Assembly: GCA_035274845.1 (NCBI GenBank) | Contig: DATENU010000011.1 | Span: forward strand, 284,578 to 348,577 | Source of the DNA: Chthoniobacterales bacterium | Lineage (GTDB): Bacteria > Verrucomicrobiota > Verrucomicrobiia > Chthoniobacterales > UBA10450 | Length of the DNA: 64,000 nucleotides | Reading direction: 5' to 3' | Shown: one piece after another, positions 34,631 through 43,209 of the stretch | How positions within the stretch are numbered: position 1 is the stretch's first letter | Layout: each line of letters opens with the position of its first letter | Position numbers and translations under genes: made by a program | The notes under the pieces: generated by a model | Told to the model about the DNA's origin: nothing | The model's input: the letters and a program-made list of their open reading frames with translations, nothing else | The model's database searches: none

Positions 34631-37396
34631 ATGCTTAGAAAAATATTCGCTTACTTCACGCTGCCGTTGCTTTTGCTCGTCGCCTTTTGCTGGCAGAAAT
34701 CCGCGGGTCGTGTTCCGCAGGAAAATTCAAACGGGCAGACTGGGACCTTCGAAAAAATGGTCGTCACGAAGGGAAGTGTGGCGATGAATCTCGATTTGGA
34801 CCGGCTCAATGGGAAACGCACTGACGCCTCGGAAGCGAAACGGGAAACGCTCCGTTTCGACGTGGCGCCCAATTCCTTTTTCACGATCAAGGTTTTTAAC
34901 GACGCGCTCCGTGGACCCGAGGCCGGGTCGATGCCGTTGATCGGCCAGAACTCCGTCATTCTTCCGGAGCCGCTGAATTCGTCATCCGGCCAGCTCGTCC
35001 TGGAACAAATCGCCCCGAACGAATCAAATGACCTGGTGGTGCGCGACGCGAAAACGGGCTTTGCCTTTTTCAATGTCGAAGGACATCTCTACGAATACGA
35101 TGCCGCGACCCGTTCACTGAAGATCGAGAGCGGAAGGCTGTTGATGTCGCGGGATTATGCGGCCAAGGTGGGCCGGCCAGCGGATGCGGGTGCGATGGTG
35201 GGCGAAATTTCCGTCAGCACGAACGTGTCTCCGATCCAGGTCACGACGCTGGTCAACGGCGCGGCCCGCTCAACCACCCTGCCGGCTGAGAGCGATCCAG
35301 ATGGCGCTCTTGTCCCGGGACCCGATATCATTACCGGAGACCTCTCCGGGCTGGTGCAAGTTTCCGGTAGCACTGTCGGCACGCAGATAGCGCTTACCTG
35401 TGCACCGACCTCCTGCAATAAGGGCGACGAGCCAATCAATTTCTTCCAGCTGCCGAATGTCGATCATCCGGTGATTATGCAGAGTCTCTACCGAGTCAAC
35501 GGCGGAGCAAGCAACACCGAGCGTTTCGAGCAAATCGGTGAGGGCTGGGCAAAGCATGCGTTCGGGGCCGACCAGTTCCAGGTCTGTAGCACCGCCTGCC
35601 AGGAATATCCAGACCAGTCGAGGCTTGGGCAGAACTGCTCCGACACCTACGCGGCCAGCACGGGCGCGCTCTTTACCCAATTAGGCTCGCGAGCCTGGAT
35701 CAATCCGTTCACGGGCGCCTTCCCTTCAACGGCGAACAGCCATACCGGCCACACCCATAACGGGGTTGCCCATCGGCTCACGGTGGAAATGGCCGATTTG
35801 AACACGTCGCTGAATCCGGGCGCCACCTATTATGCGGAGGTCCAGTACGTCGCCCCGCACGAGTACACCTGGTGCCAAAGCCATCCCGGGCAATGCAACA
35901 TGTATAACAACGCTTCCTACCGGCGTTTCAATGTGACCGGCACGACCAGCTTTTCGTTCAGCACGGTGGGTTCCACAGTTCGAATGTCCCCGGCAGTCAA
36001 CGCCTGGACGGGAGCGACGGTGGTCCCCATCGAGCCCGCGCCCGGCGTCGATGGCCGTGCCTTCATTGCTTACAAAGTCTCGGGCCCGACGTCCGGGCTC
36101 TATCATTACGAGTACGTTATCTACAATCAGAACCTCGATCGCGCGGTGCAGTCGCTCAGTGTTCCGCTGGGATGCCAGGCCACGGTAAGTAACGTCGGTT
36201 TTCATGCGCCGCAAAACAGTCCCGGTTTCGCCAACGATGGCACGGTGGGCAACACAGGCTATAGCAACACCCCTTGGACTCCCGCCCAGACGGCCAGCGA
36301 TGTGACCTGGACCACGGAGACGTTTGCGCAAAACCAGAACGCGAATGCGGTTCGCTGGAGCACGTCCTACACTTTCCGTTTCGATTCGCCCGAGCCGCCG
36401 CAGTCAGCCAATGCGACGGTTGGTTTCTTCAAGACCGGGACGCCGATGACCGTTCCGATTCAAGCTCCGGCTTCGGATGGGACCTGCGGCAGTCCGACGC
36501 CAACGCCGACTGCCACGCCGGCACCGACGGGAACCCCGGCCCCGACTCCAACCGCTACGGCTTCGTCAACTCCAGCGCCAACCTCGACGCCGACGGCTAC
36601 ACCTACCCCCGCGTCGCAGCCTCTCAATCTCTCGACGCGCCTGAATGTCCAGACCGGTGATAATGTGGGGATCGCGGGCTTTATTGTTACCGGCACCTCT
36701 CTCAAATCGGTCCTCATCCGGGGTCTCGGACCTTCCTTGGCGAGTTTTGGAGTTCCGAATCCGCTGGCCGATCCCATGCTCGAGCTGCACGGTCCAGCAG
36801 GGTTTGCCACCATGACGAACGATAATTGGCCGGAAAGCGGTTGTTTTGACTTTGGTGGCTCCCTTCAGCCGTCGAATAGTCTCGAATCAGCCATTTGTGC
36901 GACCCTGCCTCCCGGAGCCTACACAGCCATTATCAAGGGAAAAAATAACGGGGTCGGGATTGGCGTCGTTGAGGTTTATGATGTCGGCCAGTCTCTTCCC
37001 TCGAAGCTGGCTAATATCAGCACGCGAGGTCTTGTCGGCACTGGGGCCGACATCGTAATCGCCGGCTTCCAGTTGGGAGGTAATAGCGCGAGTGATAGAA
37101 TCGTTGCGCGCGGAATCGGGCCGAGCTTGACCAGCTTTGGGGTGCCGAACGCGCTGGCGAATCCGATGCTGGAATTGCGGGATAGCAATGGAACGCTCCT
37201 GGTTTCGAACAACAATTGGCAGGACAGCCCGGCCCAGGCGGCGGAACTGACCGCCGCTGGCCTGGCGCCGACAAACCAGCTCGAATCCGCGATCGCGGCC
37301 ACCCTGCCACCGGGCGCTTACACCGCGCTCCTTTCCGGAGCGGACAACGGCACCGGCGTCGGTGTTGTGGAAGTCTACGATCGCGGCGCACCGTAG
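34631..37396 (+). CDS. large exported protein with Thr/Pro linker and tandem C-terminal repeat domains
   Basis: 921 residues. A signal peptide (IFAYFTLPLLLLVAFCW) starts the chain; the region to about 610 is beta-rich, with cysteine pairs (CAPTSCNKG, CSTACQEYPDQ, CQSHPGQC) and no recognised catalytic motif. A threonine/proline-rich linker (about 618-660, SPTPTPTATPAPTGTPAP) precedes two copies of the repeated domain, at 666-790 and 795-921. A His-rich patch (SHTGHTHNGVAHR) near 375-387 might bind a metal. Third member of the set sharing the C-terminal domain pair. It stands alone, 166 bases after the zincin-like gene; no terminator was identified between them. Confidence 0.82.
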   Translation: MLRKIFAYFTLPLLLLVAFCWQKSAGRVPQENSNGQTGTFEKMVVTKGSVAMNLDLDRLNGKRTDASEAKRETLRFDVAPNSFFTIKVFNDALRGPEAGSMPLIGQNSVILPEPLNSSSGQLVLEQIAPNESNDLVVRDAKTGFAFFNVEGHLYEYDAATRSLKIESGRLLMSRDYAAKVGRPADAGAMVGEISVSTNVSPIQVTTLVNGAARSTTLPAESDPDGALVPGPDIITGDLSGLVQVSGSTVGTQIALTCAPTSCNKGDEPINFFQLPNVDHPVIMQSLYRVNGGASNTERFEQIGEGWAKHAFGADQFQVCSTACQEYPDQSRLGQNCSDTYAASTGALFTQLGSRAWINPFTGAFPSTANSHTGHTHNGVAHRLTVEMADLNTSLNPGATYYAEVQYVAPHEYTWCQSHPGQCNMYNNASYRRFNVTGTTSFSFSTVGSTVRMSPAVNAWTGATVVPIEPAPGVDGRAFIAYKVSGPTSGLYHYEYVIYNQNLDRAVQSLSVPLGCQATVSNVGFHAPQNSPGFANDGTVGNTGYSNTPWTPAQTASDVTWTTETFAQNQNANAVRWSTSYTFRFDSPEPPQSANATVGFFKTGTPMTVPIQAPASDGTCGSPTPTPTATPAPTGTPAPTPTATASSTPAPTSTPTATPTPASQPLNLSTRLNVQTGDNVGIAGFIVTGTSLKSVLIRGLGPSLASFGVPNPLADPMLELHGPAGFATMTNDNWPESGCFDFGGSLQPSNSLESAICATLPPGAYTAIIKGKNNGVGIGVVEVYDVGQSLPSKLANISTRGLVGTGADIVIAGFQLGGNSASDRIVARGIGPSLTSFGVPNALANPMLELRDSNGTLLVSNNNWQDSPAQAAELTAAGLAPTNQLESAIAATLPPGAYTALLSGADNGTGVGVVEVYDRGAP

Positions 37397-37411
37397 GCCT
37401 CGAGTCCGAAA

Positions 37412-37489
37412 GTAGCGGAACGCCTGGCGCGGCTCGTTTAACCAGACGCTCCGGAGGCACGGTTCTTTGACGCCGATGTGGCCGCTTGC
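37412..37489 (+). pseudogene. relic of a coaE-like gene
   Basis: In one frame the DNA reads VAERLARLV, a TAA stop at 37439-37441, then PDAPEARFFDADVAAC. Intact CoaE proteins carry a nearby helix of the VAERLARL type, then ARFFDADVAA; the functional coaE at 38905 has ARFFDADVAAREL. About 26 bases around GGTTCTTTGACGCCGATG are identical to coaE bases near 38992. It sits between the stop of the exported protein and the cupin gene, so the cupin gene is bracketed by a dead and a live coaE. Confidence 0.75.
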
Positions 37490-37647
37490 ACTTTAGGATT
37501 GAAAGTGAGCACCATTTCTGCCCATTTTTCATGCGACCCTTCCCCCAGAAACCCCTCTCGTAATGACGTGCCTCTCTCCAGCCCGAAAGCTCTGCCTGAG
37601 GGGCGGAATCTTCGGTGAGTTCTGATGGCTGGTAATGGAGGCTAACG

Positions 37648-38817
37648 ATGAGAACATTCGGACTGGCTGAACTGCTGCATCCGCTGTCGCCGGGCGAGTT
37701 CATGGCCAAGTACTGGCAAAAGCAACCGTACGTCGGGCACGGTTCGATAAAACGGTTCAGCCAAATCGCGGAAATTCCAGCACTCCGGAGTATCGAGGCA
37801 ATCCTGGAGGTGTGGCGCGGCACCGCGGAAGCTTGGGCGCCGCGGGATACCAAGAACCCATTGATTAAAGCCGAGGCGCACCAGTTATCGGATTTTTATG
37901 AGAGCGGCTACACCCTTTACCTGTCGCATGTGGAAGAGCACGTCCCTGCCCTCGAACCGTTTGCCCGCCGTCTCGAACTCGATTTGGGCCTGAGAGGAGA
38001 CGAGGTGTTCTTTGAGGCGTTCGTATCAAAGGGAGCGGGCTCGGCAGTTCATTTTGATCCAAACGTGACTATCAACATCCAACTAATTGGCGCCAAAGAA
38101 TGGCGAATGGCAAAGAATACTCATCTCAGGCATCCGCACGCTGGCTGGAGTGTTGGGATGGAGGTGGACCCCGAAATGGCGGCTTATACAAGGCAGCCCT
38201 TGCCGTCGAAGATGCCGAGAGGATCCAAGAGCTTCGAGGCGCGCGCAGGCACCCTCGTGTATCTGCATCCGGGCTATTGGCATGCGACTGTCAATCACGA
38301 GCCATCGCTATCGCTTCTTTACACCGTCGAGCCGCCTTCATGGGGTGACCTGCTTGGCGATGAAATCAAGGCGCACTTGAACGCAGTTGATGACGCTCGT
38401 GAACTAGCCTTTGGTCTTGGGTCGACCGCCGGGCAGGACCAGAAGCGGCAGCGCTTGAAGAAGTTGATCCAAGAAGTCCAGACTGCAGCGGATCGGATGA
38501 GCGCCGACGACCTGCTGGCGAAGTGGGGCGCATCGCTAACGGCGTCATTTGAGCTAAGAGCACTCAAGTATCGCACGCAGGTGATCGAAGCGGACGGCGA
38601 GAAGAAGGTCCGGTTGATCACGAAGATCGGCCGAAAAACCAGACGAACCGAGTTGCCCGTTGAGGGAACGCTCGCGCTCAAATACATTGCCCGGAGGCGA
38701 CGTTTTTATGGCCATGAGGTGGCATCAGCAGTTGAAAGCGTGTCCGCGGACCGGATCGGCGAAATCCTCGAGGGATTGGAGAAGTCCGGGCTCATTATCC
38801 GAGAGGCCGTCGCCTAG
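37648..38817 (+). CDS. JmjC/cupin_4-type Fe(II)/2-oxoglutarate oxygenase
   Basis: 389 residues. The jelly-roll core has the iron triad His135 and Asp137 in SAVHFDPN and His212 in GYWHATVNHE. Flanking stretches (AKYWQKQPYVGHGSI, LVYLHPGYWH) match the bacterial cupin_4/ribosomal-oxygenase family. A C-terminal winged-helix-like tail (FYGHEVASAVESVSADRIGEILEGLEKSGLIIRE) is also usual there. Known relatives hydroxylate ribosomal proteins; the substrate here is unknown. A coaE relic upstream and intact coaE downstream suggest insertion. Confidence 0.82.
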   Translation: MRTFGLAELLHPLSPGEFMAKYWQKQPYVGHGSIKRFSQIAEIPALRSIEAILEVWRGTAEAWAPRDTKNPLIKAEAHQLSDFYESGYTLYLSHVEEHVPALEPFARRLELDLGLRGDEVFFEAFVSKGAGSAVHFDPNVTINIQLIGAKEWRMAKNTHLRHPHAGWSVGMEVDPEMAAYTRQPLPSKMPRGSKSFEARAGTLVYLHPGYWHATVNHEPSLSLLYTVEPPSWGDLLGDEIKAHLNAVDDARELAFGLGSTAGQDQKRQRLKKLIQEVQTAADRMSADDLLAKWGASLTASFELRALKYRTQVIEADGEKKVRLITKIGRKTRRTELPVEGTLALKYIARRRRFYGHEVASAVESVSADRIGEILEGLEKSGLIIREAVA

Positions 38818-38904
38818 GAATATTGGATGGTTGTTTTCGCTAAATAACGTCGATCCAGGGTTTCGACATTGCCGCAGCGAAGCGAGAGGTGTTCATATCT
38901 GCGC

Positions 38905-39510
38905 ATGCCGGCTATAGGAATTACGGGAGGAATTTCGACGGGGAAAACGTGCTTCGTGGCCGCCTTGCGCGAGATCGTTCCGAGGGCGCGGTTCTTTGAC
39001 GCCGATGTGGCCGCGCGAGAACTGGCCGATCGCGACCCGGAGGTGAGGGGACTGATCGAGGCAGAATTCGGCCCATCCGTTTATTCTGGCGGCGGGGACT
39101 TGAACCGGGCGGCGATCCGCTCGATAGTGTTTGCCGACGCGGAAAAGAAACGCGCGCTGGAGCAAATCCTGCATCCGCGCATCCGCCGTCAGTGGAGCCT
39201 CGAAGCCGAACGCTGTCGCCACTCCACCGAGCTATTTTTTGCTGACATTCCTCTTCTTTATGAAACCGGCGGTGAAACGTTGTGCGACCAGGTCGTGGTC
39301 GTGGCCTGCTCGCCTGAGGTGCAGCTCGAGCGCCTTGTGCGGCGGGGAGCTTCCCTGGATCGAATGACAGCGCAACAGATGATCGATGCGCAAATGCCAC
39401 TCAAAGAAAAGATCAGTCGGGCCGACCACGTGGTTTGGAACAACGGCGGACGCGAACCGCTGGCAGAGCAGGCGCGTTTGCTGACGCGACTGTGGACCGA
39501 GGGACGTTAG
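38905..39510 (+). CDS. coaE: dephospho-CoA kinase
   Basis: 201 residues from the ATG at 38905 (MPAIGITGGISTGKTCF). The P-loop is GITGGISTGKT at about 4-14. The CoaE signatures ARFFDADVAARELADRDPEV, LEQILHPRIRRQW, ADIPLLYETGGE and VVVACSPEVQLERL are all there. It catalyses the last step of coenzyme A synthesis. Note serine-threonine (GISTGKT) where many CoaE have GSGKS. It lies 7 bases upstream of rho. Confidence 0.93.
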   Translation: MPAIGITGGISTGKTCFVAALREIVPRARFFDADVAARELADRDPEVRGLIEAEFGPSVYSGGGDLNRAAIRSIVFADAEKKRALEQILHPRIRRQWSLEAERCRHSTELFFADIPLLYETGGETLCDQVVVVACSPEVQLERLVRRGASLDRMTAQQMIDAQMPLKEKISRADHVVWNNGGREPLAEQARLLTRLWTEGR

Positions 39511-39517
39511 AACTTAG

Positions 39518-40906
39518 ATGAACGAAAGCGAAACAACTCCGGAGGAGGCGCCTGCTGCCGCGTCGGCGGCAGACGCAACCCCGAAGCATGCCGGGAACAC
39601 GGCCGCGGCAGACCTGCCTGAAGCGACCCGTGAGGGCCCGGTCCTTCCCGCGAGCCTCGACCTCAATGAGCTCCAAGCCCTTGATGCGGCTGAGATCGAA
39701 AAGCTCTGCCGAACTTTTGAGCTGCGGGTCCACGCCGGCCGTTCGCGACATCATCTCGTTCTCGACCTGCTTCGCGCCGCCCTGGGCCGCCGAATTCCGA
39801 TCACGACGAATGGTTTTCTCGATATCGGCCCTGATTCATTCGGTGTCCTCCGCTGGCCGCGCCTGAATTTTCTTCCGGTGCCGGAAGACGTGGGAGTGCC
39901 ACGAGCCGTTATCCAGAAATTACAGTTGCGCCCGGCCCAGAAAATCAGCGGAACCTTGCGGCTGCCGCGCGATCGCGAGAAGCTGATCATGCTCGATGAG
40001 ATCACGACCATCGAAGGCGTTCCCGCGGAAGAATGGGAAGCCCCGACCGCGTTCGACAATCTGACGCCGCTTTATCCGCAGGGGCGAATCTTGCTGGAGA
40101 ACGCCAAGACGAATTCGATCAGCGCGCGAGCGGTGGATTTGCTCACTCCGCTGGGGCGCGGTCAGCGTGGTTTGATCGTGGCGGCGCCGCGGGTGGGAAA
40201 AACGATTTTGTTGAAAGAGATCGCGAAGGCGATTCGGGTAAATCATCCCGAGATCGTCCTTATCATTCTGCTGGTGGACGAGCGGCCAGAAGAGGTCACC
40301 GACCTGCAGCGCGAAGTGGATTGCGACGTTTATAATTCGACCTTTGACGAGAATTCACGGCGCCATGTCGAAGTTGCCGAGCTGGTGCTCGAACGGGCAA
40401 AACGCCTGGTCGAAAAGAGGAAGGACGTGGTGATCCTGCTCGACAGCATCACGCGATTGGCGCGGGGTTATAATTCTCTCCAGACCGGCAAAGGCCGCAC
40501 GATGTCCGGCGGCGTGGAAGCAAAAGCGCTTCTAAAACCCAAGAAGTTTTTTGGCGCGGCCCGTAATTGCGAGGAGGGCGGCAGCCTGACGATTGTCGCT
40601 ACGGCCCTGGTCGATACCGGCAGCAAGATGGACCAGGTGATTTTCGAGGAATTCAAGGGCACGGGGAACATGGAACTGCATCTCGATCGCTCGCTGGTGG
40701 AAAAGCGGCTTTATCCCGCGATCCATTGCATGCAATCCGCGACGCGCCGGGAGGATTTGCTTTACCACCCCGAGGAATGGGAACGCGTGCAATTGCTTCG
40801 CAAGGCGATGGCCGCGCTGCCGCCGATCGAGGCGATGGAGAAACTGATCGACAACCTGCAGGCGACGAAAACGAACGCCGAGCTGCTGCTCAGCGGACTC
40901 CGCTGA
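39518..40906 (+). CDS. rho: transcription termination factor Rho
   Basis: 462 residues. An Ala/Pro/Glu-rich N-terminal tail (1 to about 40) leads into the Rho N-domain ([21 protein letters not shown]), the cold-shock RNA-binding domain ([29 protein letters not shown]) and the RecA-like motor. The latter has Walker [12 protein letters not shown] at about 223-233, Walker [18 protein letters not shown] and the Q/R-loop [11 protein letters not shown]. Walker A has RV where most Rho proteins have KAGK-type residues. The hexameric helicase terminates transcription. Cotranscribed with coaE. Confidence 0.97.
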   Translation: MNESETTPEEAPAAASAADATPKHAGNTAAADLPEATREGPVLPASLDLNELQALDAAEIEKLCRTFELRVHAGRSRHHLVLDLLRAALGRRIPITTNGFLDIGPDSFGVLRWPRLNFLPVPEDVGVPRAVIQKLQLRPAQKISGTLRLPRDREKLIMLDEITTIEGVPAEEWEAPTAFDNLTPLYPQGRILLENAKTNSISARAVDLLTPLGRGQRGLIVAAPRVGKTILLKEIAKAIRVNHPEIVLIILLVDERPEEVTDLQREVDCDVYNSTFDENSRRHVEVAELVLERAKRLVEKRKDVVILLDSITRLARGYNSLQTGKGRTMSGGVEAKALLKPKKFFGAARNCEEGGSLTIVATALVDTGSKMDQVIFEEFKGTGNMELHLDRSLVEKRLYPAIHCMQSATRREDLLYHPEEWERVQLLRKAMAALPPIEAMEKLIDNLQATKTNAELLLSGLR

Positions 40907-40910
40907 GCAG

Positions 40911-41056
40911 AAATCCCAAGATCCAAAAACCAAATCCCAAGGAATTTTCAAATCACAATCCGGCGAAATGAAAAAAACGGCGACTCCGAGCAAGAATTCG
41001 GGATTTGAATATTGGATGTTATCTGGATTTGGTGCCTGGGATTTGGAATTTTGAAG
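40911..41056. repeat. AT-rich word-permuted inverted repeat between rho and rnd
   Basis: Left arm about 40911-40956 (AAATCCCAAGATCC, AACCAAATCCCAAGGAATTTT). Right arm about 41001-41056 (GGGATTTGAATATTGG, GGATTTGGTGCCTGGGATTT, GGAATTTT), which is inverted and permuted. It belongs with 24260-24506. It occupies the whole gap, so the rnd start lies right at its edge. Confidence 0.6.
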
Positions 41057-41057
41057 A

Positions 41058-42110
41058 ATGATTGAAACCGACGAACAACTCGCGGAGCTGCTTCCGAAAC
41101 TGGAAACGCTCGATCGCGTTGCCGTCGACACAGAGGCCGACAGTCTGCACTGCTATTTCGAGAAGCTTTGCCTGATCCAGATCAGTGTTCCGGGCGGTGA
41201 TTTCCTGATCGATCCGCTGGCGAAAGTCGATCTGGCGCCGCTCGCGGCGGCTCTAGCGCCAAAGGAGATCGTCTTGCAGGGCGCTGATTTCGATCTGCGT
41301 CTCTTGCGCCGAAGCCTCGATTTTGTTGCTTCCCGAATTTTCGACACGGTGATCGCGGCGCGCCTGCTGGGGATCCGCGCGTTTAGCCTGGCGGCGCTGG
41401 TGGAGCGTTACTTTGGAGTCGAGCTCGTGAAAGGCTCGCAAAAGGCAAACTGGGCCAAGCGTCCACTGCCTCATCACATGGCGGAATACGCCATGAACGA
41501 CACGCGTTATCTCCTGCCGCTGGCGGAGAAGCTGGAGACGGAATTGCGCGATCACGGTCGGTTGGAATGGTTTCGCCAATCCTGCGAGCGGGCCCTCGAG
41601 CAAACGGCGGTGCGCCGCGTGCGAGACGAAGAGGAAGTGTGGCGGATTTCCGGCTCGGGAAAACTTGGCGGGCTTGCCTCAGCCATTTTGCGGGAGCTCT
41701 GGCAATGGCGCGACAGGGAAGCCCAGGCAGCGGACCGTCCGGCCTTTCACATTTTGCAAAACCATCTGTTATTGCGCGCGGCCGAAGCTTTCGCGGCCGG
41801 CGAAATTCCCGATCATCGCCATTTTTCCGCGCGTCGGCGTCAGGGTTTTCGCGATGCGGCGGAAAGGGCGTTGCGTTTGCCGGAATCCGAATGGCCGGTT
41901 CGCCGGCGGCGTTCGGGGACGCGCCCGACGCGGGAGATGGAGCGGGCCGCCGAAGAGCTGCGACGGCGTCGCGATGCAGTGGCGGACAAACATGGGCTCG
42001 AGCCGTCGTTTATTGCGCCCCGGGGAGCGTTGGATGCCGTGGCCGCGGATGAAAGCCAGAGCACGTCACTGCTGGTTCCCTGGCAGCGAAGTCTGCTGGA
42101 GCTGTCTTAG
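41058..42110 (+). CDS. rnd: ribonuclease D
   Basis: 350 residues. The DEDD exonuclease domain shows VAVDTEADSLHCY (Asp/Glu of motif I), VLQGADFDLRLLRR (motif II) and YAMNDTRYLLPL (motif III, Tyr-x3-Asp). HRDC-like helical regions follow (about 195-300). RNase D trims the 3' ends of tRNA precursors and other stable RNAs. The C-terminal tail is arginine-rich (RRRRSGTRPTREMERA). It is followed within 6 bases by a hairpin repeat, which may end the transcript. Confidence 0.92.
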   Translation: MIETDEQLAELLPKLETLDRVAVDTEADSLHCYFEKLCLIQISVPGGDFLIDPLAKVDLAPLAAALAPKEIVLQGADFDLRLLRRSLDFVASRIFDTVIAARLLGIRAFSLAALVERYFGVELVKGSQKANWAKRPLPHHMAEYAMNDTRYLLPLAEKLETELRDHGRLEWFRQSCERALEQTAVRRVRDEEEVWRISGSGKLGGLASAILRELWQWRDREAQAADRPAFHILQNHLLLRAAEAFAAGEIPDHRHFSARRRQGFRDAAERALRLPESEWPVRRRRSGTRPTREMERAAEELRRRRDAVADKHGLEPSFIAPRGALDAVAADESQSTSLLVPWQRSLLELS

Positions 42111-42115
42111 GCCAG

Positions 42116-42200
42116 GGTAGGGACGCCGCGCTGCGGCGTCCGAAGAAACCCGACAACTGCTGCGAAAACGTTACGGACGCCGCAGCGCGGCGTCCCTACC
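42116..42200. repeat. 85-bp inverted repeat with 26-bp perfect arms
   Basis: Left arm 42116-42141 starts GGTAGGGACG; the right arm 42175-42200 is its exact reverse complement, ending GTCCCTACC; spacer 33 bases. Each arm folds internally (GGACGCCGC / GCGGCGTCC). It lies between the convergent rnd and metallo-beta-lactamase genes. A solo arm of the same length and similar border (GGTAGGGACGGCG) is at 59528-59553. Confidence 0.9.
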
Positions 42201-42220
42201 AAAAGCAGAGCGCCTTGGCG

Positions 42221-43129
42221 CTATTTCCTTCGCTGATCGTCGAGATACCCAGCTCCGAGAGCAACACCGGCCAGGATGAGCGCGGCGGCCGTGGCGAACG
42301 GGACCGGATCGAAAGGCGCAGGCGGCAACGAGACAATTCCCATCTCATCTGTGCGGGCCGGCTGACGGACATAACGCCCGCGTAGAGGGGCGCGAAACCT
42401 TTCCACGAAGCGTTCCATTCGAGCCGGCAATTCCGCATCGCGACGCGGGATGCCATGTCCGCACCCTGCGACATTCGGTCGCAGCTTCGCCAGTTCTTTG
42501 ACTGAGAGCCGTGTCGCTTCCCAATCCGTGTTAAATGGAGTCCCGGCGCGGGAGAGAGTTTGCTTGCCCGTCACCAGTCCGCTCCACGAATCCATGTTCA
42601 TGGTGGCGAAAGCGTCCCCAGCGAGAAGAACTCGATCGGACGGACGAAAGAACGAGACGTGGCCCGGAGAATGGCCCGGTGTTGCCAGCCATTCCCAACC
42701 AGCCAGGCCGGGCACTTCGTTTGGCTGCAACTCACGCAACCGGCCGCCAAGGTTGCGCGATCCCGACGGCATAAAGCGGGAAAGGAACGCGATCGCGCCG
42801 CCCACGGTCGGATCGGGAGGCGGGTATTCCGATTTTCCGTTGAGATAGGGTAGTTCGAGACGATGGGCATAAATCGGGACGTCCCAATGTTCCGCGAGCG
42901 GCAGGGCCGAACCGGCATGATCGAAGTGTCCATGGGTAAGAACGATCGCTTCCGGCCGCGCGCCGGCGCCAAACCGGGCTTCCGCCGCCTCCAGAATTTG
43001 AGTTGTTCGGCCTGGAAGACCGGCGTCAATCAAAGTCCACGCGCCGCCGGGCCGGCCGATGAAGTAGACGTTCACGAAGCTGACGGGCAGCCAACCGACA
43101 TCGGGGGCTATGCGAGTGATGGTGGTCAT
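42221..43129 (-). CDS. metallo-beta-lactamase-fold hydrolase with C-terminal membrane helix
   Basis: 302 residues. The metal-binding motif is THGHFDHAG (His66, His68, Asp70, His71), with further ligands in ATPGHSPGHVSFF and GCGHG. The first 250 residues form the MBL fold of the glyoxalase-II/general hydrolase type. The C-terminal residues about 275-295 (PFATAAALILAGVALGAGYL) form a membrane helix before a basic tail (DDQRRK), so the enzyme is probably membrane-tethered. Substrate unknown; there is no lactamase context. Confidence 0.87.
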   Translation of the reverse strand: MTTITRIAPDVGWLPVSFVNVYFIGRPGGAWTLIDAGLPGRTTQILEAAEARFGAGARPEAIVLTHGHFDHAGSALPLAEHWDVPIYAHRLELPYLNGKSEYPPPDPTVGGAIAFLSRFMPSGSRNLGGRLRELQPNEVPGLAGWEWLATPGHSPGHVSFFRPSDRVLLAGDAFATMNMDSWSGLVTGKQTLSRAGTPFNTDWEATRLSVKELAKLRPNVAGCGHGIPRRDAELPARMERFVERFRAPLRGRYVRQPARTDEMGIVSLPPAPFDPVPFATAAALILAGVALGAGYLDDQRRK

Positions 43130-43209
43130 GCGGGGAGATCAAGATACAAGGATTACATCGTTAAAAAAGGCCTCAAAGGACGCCCTTAACTTTCGCGACC
43201 AATGTCTCC

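Noticed and set aside
42221..43129. Antibiotic resistance beta-lactamase
   Set aside because: Only the general metallo-hydrolase fold is present; the C-terminal membrane helix and lack of an export signal do not fit B1-B3 lactamases.
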